Program-made: the position numbers and the translations under genes
Source: Isoetes taiwanensis
Lineage: Eukaryota; Streptophyta; Lycopodiopsida; Isoetales; Isoetaceae
Assembly (NCBI GenBank): GCA_021234155.1
Contig: JAJEKV010000002.1
Location: 31,009,234 to 31,073,233 of the forward strand
DNA length: 64,000 nucleotides
Direction of reading: 5' to 3'
Shown here: positions 30,835 to 42,710 of the stretch, one piece after another
Layout of the letters: each line of letters starts with the position of its first letter
Position numbering within the stretch: the first letter of the stretch is position 1
The notes under the pieces: model-generated
What the model saw: only the letters and a program-made list of their open reading frames with translations
Told to the model about the DNA's origin: nothing
Databases searched by the model: none

Positions 30835-31141
30835 TGTTCAAAAGGAGATTTAAGGGTATCAAAGGATACCTTCATCTACATTTGTAAGAGTTTGGCAGGT
30901 GATATGATGCATGAAGATACTAGAATGCGTGCAGCAATTCTAGTAGAGAAGAGAGTATGCATTGCATTGTGCAGACTAGCTACAGGGAACATAATCAGAG
31001 ACATTGCAGATGCTTATAGTGTGGGATACACCACAACCCAATGAGTAGTTGCAGAGTTTTGTGGGGCTGTTAAATTGAGATTGCATGGCATATGTATAAA
31101 ATGGCTATCAACTAGCAGGATGCAGGAGCTTGCTATTGGCT
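30835..31141 (+). pseudogene. PIF/Harbinger transposase fragment
   Basis: One frame reads DLRVSKDTFIYICKSLAGD, TRMRAAILVEKRVCIALCRL, ATGNIIRDIADAYSVGYTTT, an in-frame stop at about 31042, then VVAEFCGAVKLRL and IKWLSTSRMQELA. This is the helix-turn-helix N-terminal half of the Harbinger (DDE_Tnp_4) transposases: S-K-x-T-F, then V-E-K-R-V, L-x-x-L-A-T-G and E-F-C. The DDE catalytic half is absent. It begins 46 bp beyond the CACTA terminus, so the CACTA element may have inserted into or beside it. Confidence 0.75.
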
Positions 31142-32708
31142 GAATTTGATGAATTAATCTGAAAAGTTCTTTTCTAAATGGTTATCCTATAGCATGCTAT
31201 TTCTTGTAGTGCATTTACCAGTAAAGATGCACAAAATATAATGCTGGATGAGAGATCAAACACTGTCGCGGGCCGACAAACACTCTGCAATCAAATTTGT
31301 CCAAAAGCTTCAAAAGGAAAGAGGCATAGAATGAGTAAACTTATATCTAAAAGGAATTTTCTCGAGCAAAATAAGCCCCGTCAAAGTAGAAACCTTTGCT
31401 AACAGATTAAATGGCCCGGCTTAGAAACATATTTGAGTAGGATTTTTTGTAAATTGCTTAGAGAGTCTTTGCCACATATCGGCATAGTTTGTTTCCATCC
31501 AAACGTGCCTGAGCAAGTTGGACAAGGCAAAGAACATGGGTGCAAATGGCTTTGATCTCACATGTTAGCTAAAAATACCAGTTTCAGAACCCTCCCACAT
31601 TTAGTGTTAGTCCAATCATCTAGTTTCGAACGAATATGTATGGTCTGAATGAACACTGAATGCATGCCATATTGCTTGTGTCTTTGAAAACAAAATAGTT
31701 GGTGATTGCATCCAACTTGTACATTTATCATTTACAAGCTAATCAAACAGTTGAAACTACCTAAGAATAAACGGCATCTCCCATGCCTCCTAGGAATACC
31801 ATCACAGGAATATCTTGTTGCATAGAATCTAGACCATGCAGACAGCAACAAAAATCGAGGATGTAGATCACAAAGAAAATTTGGTAATCACCATGAACCA
31901 TAGAAGAAACAACTTGTTGTAAGCATTCCATTGTAAAGTTATTGAAGCCTCTTATGTTATATCATATCTCAACCTCTAGGGAGTCTCACATTGTCATATT
32001 TGTTTTGGTTTGTTATTATTCCATAGTAACCGTGTACTGTTTGTATTATGTTCATATTTAGTGTTACCATTTGTTTTATATTTAAGTGTACTGTTTGTAT
32101 TATGTTCATATTTAGTGTACCATTTGTTTTATATTTTGTATCCGTTGAGAAGTGGGTTTGACTTTTGTGTAAGCTTTGTTAATGTAATCTTCGTTAATAT
32201 CTATGGCTCTGATTGGACACCTTTGTATTTTAAGGGCCCGCACATAAGAAATATTAAGGTGTCGATCTATGTTGTAGTTGAAGCCCACAAAAAATGATTA
32301 GCCAACGAAGATTAATACCAATTTGTCACGCTTTTAGTTTAGGATTTTGTACCACCACACTCTTTTAACTTTGCATTATCAGCTGTGACTCTGTCAATGT
32401 CAATGTTAGTCGGATGAGCAGATAAAAATGTGTCAAAAAGTGTACTTTTGAAGTGCCATGTTTGGCTCACATTGCGTCGGCCATTGCCAGGCTGATGCTC
32501 AACATACCAATCAACCTTACAGTGGCTATGGAGTCTTATTCACACTATCTTCAAAGCTTGATGTGCTTGTCATCCCTAATACAAAGTAATCAAACATGCT
32601 TTGGGCTAATTTTATCTTATGTATTTACATACATTAATGTTCTCTTTTCAAGGAGACACGATCTTCTCTTCCTGTTTCTTTTTCAACCTTTTGGAATCAA
32701 ATTTCTTT
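31142..32708. other. Intergenic sequence 3' of the D27-like gene
   Basis: A 57-bp tandem pair (TGTACTGTTTGTATTATGTTCATATTTAG core) lies at about 32033-32140. No gene was recognised. A minus-strand phrase IPVMVFLGGMGDAVYS (about 31825-31765) looks exon-like but is isolated. Confidence 0.45.
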
Positions 32709-34611
32709 TTATAAGGGGCTTTTGATCAGGGGTGAGCCAATTTGGTGGCATTTCATTGACGTCTTATTTTGATTGGGACACAGTTTTAAACAAGGGCTGT
32801 TAAAAACTTCATCCAATGGAGCCAAAGGAGGATCTACGCCAAACTTGAACTGCATGAAAACATCAAGCTTCATGAGACAGTATTTGAAATGGTAAAATAG
32901 CTAACTAAAAGTACATAGGTCAAAGTGATAAACGAGTACCATGTCAGTTAAATTATCATAGAAAGGGTGTAGACACCAATGCGAGACATCCATGTTACTT
33001 CAATAGGAACTACAAATGGCCACACAATAATACCCCATCACAAGCAACAGGGCTGGAGAGTTGAAATTGATAGCTAATCTTTTGGCTATGTGGTCAGGAT
33101 GGGTGGTGGCACATTACAACAGGAGAGTTGAACTTGATAGCTAATCTTTTGGCTACGCGGTCAGGATGAGTGGTGGCACATTACAACAGTTTCATGACCA
33201 GGAAAAGCACAACCACTCTTCTTATTTAAATAGTTTCTCATTCAACCAAGACTCTTAGCCAGGCAAAGAAATTAAAGAGCTACCTGACAACTAAAGTCCT
33301 CAAAGTTTGGTTCCATGTGTAGTGGTATTCCCATGTGCTGCTTCATAAAGCTCTGCAACTATACTTACATTAAAAAGGGGAAATACAGCTCCATCTTCAA
33401 ATTTACTTCTCTCAAGAAATGGTATGAGACAACACTTATGCCAGTTCAATGCAGTCTATAGGTAAAGCTTTCAAACTCTTGTATATATGATGCATAGAAG
33501 TCACATAAGATGCACACAAACCTGAGTTGGAAACTTGCATATATGCGTGCAAATTCCAACACACTTGCTTTCTTCTAGATATTTGCATCGTTCAACGAAG
33601 ACCTGCAAAGAATTACTGATTTTTGTATCTCACTTTTATACCTTCTACATGAAGAACAAATCCGTATAAAGACTACTTGGTACTCCCTTTACATGAACAC
33701 CGTGTTCACTTTCTAGAGTTGTAACGATCTTAAACATAGGCAGTATTCAGAAACTGCACAGCCATGGTAAAGCAATAACAATTCTAGAAGAAAATTCAGA
33801 AATTGACCCCGCCTGGAATGGAATCTCCATTAGCTAGCTGGACTGTATTCACCGTACAAGGTCCAAGAAGCCATTGACAGGTAGCTTGAGTAATTTTTGC
33901 TGGTTTTTAATCAAGAATAACAAAAGAAATAAGATAAGAAGAAAAAGAAAAAAAATTAAATGAAATGCTGAACGTGGAAGAACAGTCTTACCTGTCATAA
34001 TAGCAGCAAGTTTACCATGAAGTAAAGGTGCTATAAGGAGGCGAAATAGAGGCAACAAAAATGGGGGAAACAAAGACCTAATTATCTCTACCTGCATTAT
34101 AAGAATAATGCAATTAAGTAAAGGTGTATTATATATAAGTTTGCATATTTGGTGTAATTATACATGACTTGTTCAGTCTCCAACTTGTTTTTGTATTTTG
34201 ACATCAAGTGTCTAGATATATCAATCAAGCCATCATAACCAGGCATCTCAGAATCCCATGTTGCCATCTAAGACCATATAATCCAAACAAAAACTAAGAA
34301 TAGGTTTGGTAATATAGAAGAGGAAACCATCCTAGTCTTATCAAGAGGCATAACCAATTAAATTAAGCACCTAACAGGCCATTTAGAAATGGTTACCTGG
34401 ACCATCTTGCGCCGAAAAGCAGTCAAGAAAATGTTGTCTAGAAGCCCAGGCTTATAAGAAAGACCAGGTTGCATATCCTGCAATCTAAAGCGGCATAAGC
34501 AGAATAGCCAGCAACATGAAAATTCTACACGATATACCTAGGGTCTCTTAATTCCATCCGAGTCGTGCACAGAGGACGTCCATTAACGGTGGTAGCAGAC
34601 ACTAAAGCCAT
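32709..34611 (-). CDS. D27: DWARF27-like beta-carotene isomerase, eight exons
   Basis: D27 enzymes are plastid iron proteins that isomerise all-trans- to 9-cis-beta-carotene, the first step to strigolactones. Exons on the minus strand are 34611-34538, 34484-34397, 34267-34169, 34091-33992, 33884-33808, 33602-33522, 33352-33284 and 32849-32709, all with GT/AG borders and consistent phases (729 nt, 242 residues). Key text: SYKPGLLDNIFLTAFRRKMV, WDSEMPGYDGLID, VEIIRSLFPPFLLPLFRLLI, ATCQWLLGPCTVNTVQLANG, then the D27 C-terminal domain VFVERCKYLEESKCVGICTH and MGIPLHMEPNFEDFSCQFKF, ending near CLKLCPN. Family members are about 260-280 residues, so the N-terminus (MALVSATTVNGRPLCTTRME) is short for a transit peptide. 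The first intron, 53 nt, is unusually small, so exon 1 is the least certain part. The start has A at -3 and G at +4. Whether it is D27 itself or a D27-LIKE paralogue cannot be told. Confidence 0.88.
33050..33190. repeat. 69-bp tandem pair inside the last D27-like intron
   Basis: A unit containing GATAGCTAATCTTTTGGCTA and GTGGTGGCACATTACAACAG occurs twice. It is confined to intron 7 and leaves the splice sites intact. Confidence 0.85.
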
Positions 34612-36096
34612 AATCTTCTTCTCCTCTGAAAACCCCAGTATGAGTATAAACTTTCAAGCATCAATTGATAAATTCGCGTAGATGCTCCTGGATGACTCAA
34701 AGTTTATCAGTGAATTAAGCCTGCCACGTGTCCCAAATTCTTCTCAACAATTGAGAAGTGATGTGGAACGGGAAGGGGAGGGCATTCTTGCTAGCCCCCT
34801 GACCTGAAGAAATCCGGGAGCGCCGGCGGGATCAAATTCTGCAGGGTTTTTTTTTTTTTTTTTTTTTTTTTTCCCGCACGTTTGCACAAACACAAGTTGA
34901 CACTTTGAAGCAATTTTAGAGTGTCCACGTTGCCGCCAAGTGGGATTTTTGTGCAAGTGGAAGCTATTTCAACCGTTTGATTTCATCTACGGTGAAAAAA
35001 TACATGAAAATTCCAAATATGTTCGGGGGGTTTTTTTTTTTTTTTTTTTGGGTTGCTATTACGGTGGATGAAGAACTGTCGGAATACACACCGACTTACC
35101 TTGATGTTCTTAGAGTAGGATGCCCACAACTAAACGATGGCCAAAAAATTGGTCCCCGTATGTAATACTGAATGGTGCCACGTTGGCTGCCAACAGGCCT
35201 CTCGGGATCTTGAAGCGTCGTTGGTAGCGGCAGATTTTCCACAAGTCGGAAGCTGGCAAGAATGCCTAACCCCTTTCTGTTTTCACTATGTCGATGTAAG
35301 CCTGACTGAATTCTATTTGTTTTTCTGCAACAACTTTTCATTCTTGAGAAGAATGATCCAAGAATGGGCGAGGAATCTGGGAACCAGCTTATCTTGAAGT
35401 TTTTAGAGTGGGATGGCTACAATTAAAGCGAATGGTGCCACGTTGGCCGCCAACAAGGCCTCAAGATACCCAAATGTAGAGTAGAACAATGCCAAAATTG
35501 GTGCGCCTTCAAAAAACTCTGCTCTTCATGGTGCAGGGTGTGCCCCATTTGGTCCATAACCGATCCTTCATATGTCCATTTCATGTCCATGTATGGCTAT
35601 TCTTGGGACCTTACTTGCAACGTATCTATGTCACATTTGGTGCATGTCTAAACCCTGTAGTGGAGAGGAAAGTGCCTGTTTTTCCCATTAGTCGCCCTAA
35701 AATGGCACAAGTTTTGCCAACTTTTGCATGAGTGAAAGAAGAATCTAGTCATTCAATATTTATTCCCTCAAATATTTCCATGGTATGCCTCTAATCATGC
35801 AATTAGATGATTTGTTTAGTAGATTAAGAAGGTATACGTTTTTTCAAGTCTTGGAGCTCAATTTCCCTCCCATTTAACTTTTAACACAACCATGTACATT
35901 TGGATGATCCTCCTCATCAATGGTTCAGGTTGAGCCAAGGCATCAATCCAGCTGGTAATGCAATCCATGTCATCCATTTGAATGAGATTTTTGTTCTGAT
36001 ATTGCTTCCATTCTTTAGATCATAGTATAAATATTATGAATTTGTGCATTCGGCTACAAACATCTACTTAGTTCCTAGTGGTATGACGTTAAAATA
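34612..36096. other. Upstream region of the D27-like gene and intergenic DNA
   Basis: Read on the minus strand, a TTTATACT box lies roughly 40 nt before the start codon and may serve as a TATA element. Homopolymer T runs occur at 34847-34872 and 35031-35049. A ~90-bp segment with ATGGTGCCACGTTGGC is present twice (about 35095-35215 and 35392-35475). No gene was recognised. Confidence 0.45.

Positions 36097-36129
<33 letters not shown>
36097..36129. repeat. CTAT microsatellite
   Basis: About eight CTAT units. Confidence 0.95.
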
Positions 36130-37210
36130 ATTATGTTGGAAAATGCTTTTTTCAAAATTTTGGTTGAAGGAAAAAGTTTTTAATCAAAAGGTTATTTTTT
36201 TATGGACCGTTGGTTTTAAGAACCTTATCTACGGGCCACTGGAATATCTAAGGATTGAGAAGATATTATTGTGGCATCAAGCTTACAATAAAAAAAGGTG
36301 GACCGTTTAAATATCAAGGAGGAACCTTGAATAGAATGTATATAAAGATGGATGTTGAAGCTAATAAAAGGAAAGCTTTTATATCCACAACTTTTTTGCT
36401 ACATGCTACACTTAATAGTCCATCCCTTCATGCATTTGGGGTGGTTGTTTGTAGCAGTCTCACAAACAGGGCGGTCGATGGAGCTCCTGGCTATGGCAAT
36501 GATTTGCATTCTGGAGGAGCCTAGGCACTTTGTTTTCAGGGCTGGTAGTTATAGTTTTGTTTTGGAAGAATAATAGAGGCGTCGTATTTTTGGGTTTGAA
36601 AAAAAAAATAAAAAAGCAAAAATGCAGCCGCGCTTTGTATAAAAAAAGGTTGAAATTTTTGTTTTGGTGTGTTATGAGATTTGTATTATGATCAATAGTT
36701 TATATTATTATTCATGAACTTGCCCATGATTTTTGAATCTTAATTTTTTTTTTCACACCAAAAAAACATCTTCCATTATGTTGGCAAATGGTTTTTTGAA
36801 GTTTTTTTTTGGGAAAAACATTAATTGAAAAATAAGTTTTGGAACTCAGCTGTAAATCCGACCAGGTTCTTAGTCTTCCATGCAAAATCTGTTCCTGTGC
36901 TGCCATATCGATTTCTGTTGTATGATCATCCCTGGCCTCGCTTTATCAATCAGATTCTTGCTTGTGTTTCTGTGAATCCGATTCTTTGTGGAGAACTTAG
37001 CCTTATTGACGAATAACAGAATCATGCTTGGGCCCAGCTGGATCTGTAGCTTGGCCGCGATTGTTCTGTCGTGGCTTTTTGCTTTTAATATTTAAGGGGA
37101 TACCAGGGTCGGGTATTCCCATTACTTTAATATAATAAACATTAGAATTCTAAGGTTTCGGCCATACTAAAATATATATGTAGGTTCTAAGTTATTGAGT
37201 CATACTTATT
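36130..37210. other. Intergenic sequence
   Basis: AT-rich, with A and T homopolymer runs (36599-36619, 36742-36775). No gene was recognised. Confidence 0.45.
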
Positions 37211-37262
37211 AGTACAAGAAACTTATCGCGGCAGCCAAGGCCGCCGCGAACGTTTCTCTTCC
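37211..37262. repeat. Dispersed GC-rich hairpin repeat, copy 1
   Basis: ACAAGAAACTTATCGCGGCA leads into CGCGGCAGCCAAGGCCGCCGCG (37227-37248), a six-pair stem with a ten-base loop. A related copy is at 41463. Confidence 0.65.
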
Positions 37263-37282
37263 CCAACTCATCTATACGTGGT

Positions 37283-37360
37283 TGAACATGCAGGATTTGA
37301 ACCTTCGTGGTTGATTAAGCAACCTGTGATCAACCAGTTTAAGATTATTTCCTTAATTAA
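37283..37360 (-). other. tRNA-like (possible SINE head) sequence
   Basis: The minus strand contains a good B-box-like GGTTCAAATCCTGC preceded by a possible anticodon stem GGTTG...CAACC and a D-arm-like ACTGGTTGATCAC. The acceptor stem and a good A box are missing, so it is not a functional tRNA gene. Confidence 0.25.
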
Positions 37361-38451
37361 GGCCTTTGTTATAACGAAGGCATGATAAGAATATATAATC
37401 TTATTTAATAATCTTTGTAGAATGCATGATTGAGGAGAGGCGGATGTCGGATATTGCACAACTATGGTACTATTAGTATGCCATTTATTGTTTGATGTAC
37501 CTTTTGAGCTGCTATAATTCTAGAGCTTGAAATAGACAACATAACACATATGGGTTGAAGATGTTTGTTATATATTAATTGTCATTTTTCCATGAGGTTG
37601 CACACATCTTTGAATCTGATGGTTTGCTTGGGAAGCTAATAGTTTTTTTCGACTAAGTGCCAAGATGCATTGCTTGGATTTTGGTTGAAATATGTTTTAC
37701 CAAAGGGAATTTGATCGTGCAAAAATGTTAAAAATTTGGCATGTTGCCGCTATACTACATATGAATGTGGTATTGGTGGTGAGCGTGGAGCGAAGCCCAA
37801 GAGATGTAATCATGAACTTCACCTTCTACATAAGTTCACTTTGTAAAAGATAGTCCATTTTGTTTTTCATCTTCGTTTCACCTCTTGATTTGCTTTTCTA
37901 GTGATTTGCTTCTCTAGATACATGGTGTGGAAAAAGAAAATGGCCAGTTGATAAATTTCTTGTATTAGTAAGGGAATATGAATGATGAATAGTTGCTTGG
38001 TTAAATTATTTCCTTTCCAATTTGGACATTAAACACATTAGGGCCTAATTATGTAGAAAGGAACTAAAAGAAACCAAAAAGAAGAGAATTCAAGATGCCA
38101 CTTCCTTTGTTTTGGAGGCGAGAAATGCGCATAAACTAGCAATAGGATCTGCATCTTCACTTATTTATTTTGCATAAATTGGAAGCACTTTCGAAAAGAA
38201 TGCACACTATCTCTTGCACAAAAATATCAAAACCAGTTGAACCTCCAAAAACATGTGCAATTTATCACATTGAAACACCACGAAATGGATAAGACATTGA
38301 TTATGGCGGAGGCATAAATGTGCCCAATTGGCAACTACAACTCACCATTGTAAAGAAGGCATCAACCCACATAAATCAGAATTCCAAAAGCTCTACAAAG
38401 TCTTCCTCTAAACTTGCATCCTTTCTTAGAACTACTATGTCTCATTTAATG
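37361..38451. other. Intergenic sequence
   Basis: No gene, array or RNA could be recognised in this AT-rich stretch. Confidence 0.45.
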
Positions 38452-39116
38452 CTACACTTGGCACCCGTGACCTCAATTGCTTCTTTGCCTCTTCAGCCTC
38501 ATCTTTAGAGATCCCTTCTTTTTACAACTTTAGGAGTAGTTTCAATTGCATCTTTGGCCTCTTTTAGCCCTAATCTGTCAAAGCCCTAATGGCCTTAATA
38601 ACGAAATTCTAAGCAGTAGGTACCTCATCCAAGACCACATCAAACTCTGTTTTTCTTCAACAACGGGGGAAACAGCGACTCCCGCCACCGATGGGCTTTG
38701 TGGACCGGGGCGAAAAGTAGCGATTACTCCCAATTCATCTTGCAACCTATCGTGGCGTTCTAGCTTGAGCCAAGGTAAGGCATTTGATTTCTTGATCAAT
38801 TTGTCAATGTCCACAGTCTGATTGCTACCACCGTAGTGGATTGGCCACCCCCGCATGCTCTTGAAACCCGTGTTTGTGGGCGAGGAAGATTTGGGACAAA
38901 ATTTTGATTGAAGAGGCCGGCGAAAGGGGCCAAGATCCGTAAATGAAGGATGTGTGGAGAGGCGTTGTCGCCATAGCCGGCCCGAGCTCTGTGTAGGAGT
39001 GGAAGATCTGCAATGGATATTTGAGGGCTTTTGGCCTTCTTTGCTTCCATAACCGCCGACATCAGCGGGTCAACCTCAGAGCCATATTTGCTTTCGCCAT
39101 AAATCGTGTCTGCCAT
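38452..39116 (-). pseudogene. Organellar ribosomal protein bL12 processed pseudogene
   Basis: bL12 (L7/L12) forms the stalk of bacterial-type ribosomes and recruits translation factors. The minus strand reads, across several frames, an N-terminal domain relic (CLTLAQA; DELGV), the hinge-side VVEEK, then the C-terminal domain: KTEFDVVLDEVPTA, a stop, FVIKAIRALT, KEAKDAIETTPKVVK, EGISKDEAEEAKKQL and the end EVTGAKCSIK with a TGA at 38452-38454. Upstream frames (to 39116) are rich in R, S and L and could be a transit-peptide or leader remnant. There are at least three frameshifts or stops and no introns, fitting a retro-copy. Mitochondrial or plastid origin cannot be decided. The upstream segment is a separate repeat (see 41094). 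Confidence 0.8.
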
Positions 39117-41462
39117 AAATGCTTGTTAAATGTCGAATCTGCAATAAATGCACAAACCACAGCGTCATGCAAATAGAATTTGTAAGGAAGAAATTAGGCG
39201 GGCGAGAAAAATGTATCGCCTTTAATAGGAAGGACAAAGAAATTTATCTTGATGAAGGCCTTATTCGAACATTTCTTTAGTCCTAACCACAATAAAGTTG
39301 GCTCGAGTCTATGTTCTAGTTTTATATAGCATTGGATTTATTATAGTGCGCATTGGGACATAGTTGATCATGATACTTATCACAATCTTGTTACAAAAGA
39401 TCACACATGTCAAGAGGAGACTTTTCCTTAAATTACTATTAGGTGCATATTTTCTATGATGTAATATTCGTCCTTTCAATCAAGCCTTTCATCAAATTCA
39501 AAGCGTCCGAACAAGCGGTGAGAAGTAACAAGAATTAGGTAATGAATTAGCCGAGTATTATTTTTTGATGTGAGCATACAATAAGCTCATTAGAAGTGCG
39601 CTCAATAGTTTAAGCCTTCCAAATACACACTGAATTTAGTATGTTGATAAGGCCTATGATGCGAATGTGGAATAATCTTGGTAGGCAAGCCAAGGTTGCA
39701 AGCGAAATGATTTTGAAACAGTCTTTGTTAATGGCGACATCGCGAGCACATTTGCGGGACATTAAAATTACAAATTATGTACTTTTAGTAGACTCAAGGT
39801 CCAAGGTTGCAACCAGAATGAGTGTTCTCCACGGTGTTCTAATATATGGGCACAATATTGAAGACTTGTAGTAGTTAAACCGCCAATTGTTGAGTTGGGA
39901 GCGAGAAATGGTTGAAAAAGTCCTTATATGTCATTTTAGCACCAAATATAAAGTGCTTGATTGTATACTCAATGTTTGAAAACAAAGTGGCAAAATTCCT
40001 TTGTTGACATCACCATGACTACATTTATAAATGAAGGCAAGGCCCAAAGACCACGTAGCCCAAGCCTAACCCTTATCTCTCGATAATCCGGTGTCGGCGG
40101 TCGGTCGGTAGATTCTGGATGCATCCATTGTACCCAAATGCTTGCTAATCTCGATATATTTTTCACGCCCGGGCATGCCTTTTCGTTAAAAACGGATCCA
40201 TTTTTCATTTGCCCATGTCCTCGGCTTGAGCACAGTCTTTTGATTCTTGGGTCCTACATAAGTTGGGCTTTTCGGTTTTTGGGTCGTCCGTTTTTGGATT
40301 CACGGTCTTGGCGCGAGGGCCGAAGTGGCGAAAACAGGCCGAAATTCCGGCATAGCATGTTTCTATTATATTACGGACCTTTGATTTCTTGATTGATTTT
40401 AAATGCTTGTTGTAAGATGTTGATGGGCATGTGGGCCTATTCCGGAGGTGCTAGAGAAAAGCAAGCACAGTTTGCCCGGCACTATATCCGCCAGAAACTT
40501 GAGCTTTGCGGCGCCTACGAGTTTTAGGGACCAGAAGGTAAGCTTTTCTTCCCTTTCCTGCTGAAATCGGTTAAAAGCTTATCTCTGAGATCTAAGCATT
40601 GGCATAAAATTCCTGTAATTTTTGCTTGAAAAGCAAAATTCAGAGCCATGGTTTGAAATGGGTGAAACAGAGGAGAAGATCAATGTGTTCTCTTTTCAAT
40701 CCTTTCAAGAACAGGTTCCTACCATGCCCAAACAAATTCGCGACTGCCGTTTGTCACACACAAGAAATATCTTCGATCGACAGTTATCTAGCTTCATACG
40801 GCTCCTATTTTTCTTTTTTTTTTCAATCCAGCACCCTATTTTTTTGCACATTGTGCCAAAAAAACCTTGTCCGATAATAAAATCTCTATTAGTTCAAAAT
40901 CAGCGTGCGGGAAGCTTTTCCTCATAGTTTTGTTGATTACGCGGCGTTTTAGAAGCGGCCCCAAAGAGACCCATAGTGTGAGTTCTTCTCCTCGCCATTC
41001 TCGAGCTCCAGCTTCTTCAAATCCGGTGCCGGCTGCTGTGCCCACATCTTCTTCTGCTTCAATGCGTGTATTATTGCAGTGTATTAATGGCCGCCATAAA
41101 TGCATGTGTGCCATAAATGCGATGGATGCAACGTGTCATGCCATTGTAATTTTTAAGGAAGAAATTAAGTGCAAACAGAAATTGAAACTGCTTTACTATA
41201 GGAAGGATATTAAGTTCCATACTTGTTAGTATATTAAGTTATAAGACCATGCATAGGGAATGTCATCCAAGAGTGAGACATGACTAGTCCATATTACATA
41301 AATCTCTTCTAGATCAGGTTAGGGTATGGAGCCAAGGGGCATGATGATACAAAAGCCTAGGAAGTAGAATGATATTACTAGGAATTGAGGGGTTATATGT
41401 GTATTCCGTATATTGTATGGAATGTGTAAATGGGGCTTGGACCATCTTGTAAGATTATACCA
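39117..41462. other. Intergenic sequence, partly duplicated
   Basis: A segment with CATAAATGC motifs and AAGGAAGAAATTA at about 39110-39215 is repeated at about 41094-41185, so the DNA behind the bL12 copy exists twice. No gene was recognised between. The frames near 40836-41114 are open but uninformative. Confidence 0.4.
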
Positions 41463-41610
41463 TACAAGAAATTTATCGCGGCAGCCAAGGCCGTCGCCTC
41501 GAACATTTCTTTTGTCCAGTCAAGTGCAAAGGCCACCTTGTGTTGTAGGCTGCCGCGAACATTTCTTTTGTCCAGTCCAGTGCAAAGGCCACCTTGTGTT
41601 GTATATAAGA
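41463..41610. repeat. Dispersed GC-rich hairpin repeat, copy 2, with internal tandem pair
   Basis: ACAAGAAATTTATCGCGGCA matches the 37211 copy. A ~57-bp unit (GAACATTTCTTTTGTCCAGT, then GTGCAAAGGCCACCTTGTGT) is then repeated twice in tandem. Confidence 0.7.
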
Positions 41611-42710
41611 TATTCGATGCAAAAGTTTCGCACCCTTGGAGGAGAATATGCACCTTTTTTCATGGTTGGAGACTCTTTCTACATTTGTGGGAAGTGCATA
41701 TTCAAACACTTTGCTAGGGAGTTGATATCGCCTATTGTGTTCCTAACAGCTCAAGCCAAGTTGGATTTAATTTCTATTGTGTTCGTCACAACTCAAGTCA
41801 TATTGGATTTAATTATATGCATCAATATAGTAGGAAATTGTAGTTGTGAATTTTCCTCCTTTTCTTCTGGGCCATGTGACGAATGCTTCTGTTTATGGTA
41901 ATCGATAATTTATTGGATAGCAAATTTGATGATTGGGTAAAACAATTGTGATGGTATCTAATCTTTTTTACATAGATATACCTTCTAATATTGTTGGTCT
42001 ATCTGTCACAATTCATTTTGTCAACTTGTTTAGGAATTAGGATGGAATAAGTGACGTCCTTGTCAAAATGTGCATGGCCTCCATTAGCAGTTAGGTAGAC
42101 AAAGGTATACATGTCCTAGATTTTGGATGATGTAGAATATTTTATACCATTATTACACCCACATAATTTAGTTGTAAGAACATCTTAGACATTAAACTAC
42201 TGTTGTGTCATTGCACACTTTATTCATTAGAAATCATAGAGGCCGTTTTATTTTCTGGAAAACGTTGGCTCAGTTTCTCTCACGATGCCAGCGTTCTCTC
42301 TCAGCTCAGTAAAGCCATGTTTTTGCACAATTCTTGTTGTGTAACTTATTGCAAAAGGAAAACCTCTCCAATTCTTGGCGGAATGAAGAATTTAAGGGCG
42401 TTGTCTTTTCTTTGGATTGCAAGAAGCATCAGGGCAAACTTAGGCATGCTTTACAGATTTGGGGATACCTGCACTCATCATTTTTATCATCCTGGCCATT
42501 CAAATTAGACAAATAGATGGCAAAAATAGAGCCAAATTTGTTTCGCCGCAGGTATTAAATATGAATTTGCAGAAGAATCCCATCTCCTAGATACGCAGGC
42601 ATAATCAGAATCATGCCCAATCCGCCTGCATCATGCGCCATGCTTTTCTTTGCATCGGAGATGCGACCCATTTGACAGAGTACAACATTCCCCCGCACTA
42701 TATCAGGATT
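41611..42710. other. Intergenic sequence
   Basis: No recognisable gene or repeat. A direct pair TATTGTGTTCGTCACAACTC-like lies near 41731-41800. Confidence 0.4.

Noticed and set aside
34744-34956. Minus frame with a Lys run
   Set aside because: The Lys run is the homopolymer at 34847-34872. There is no other support.
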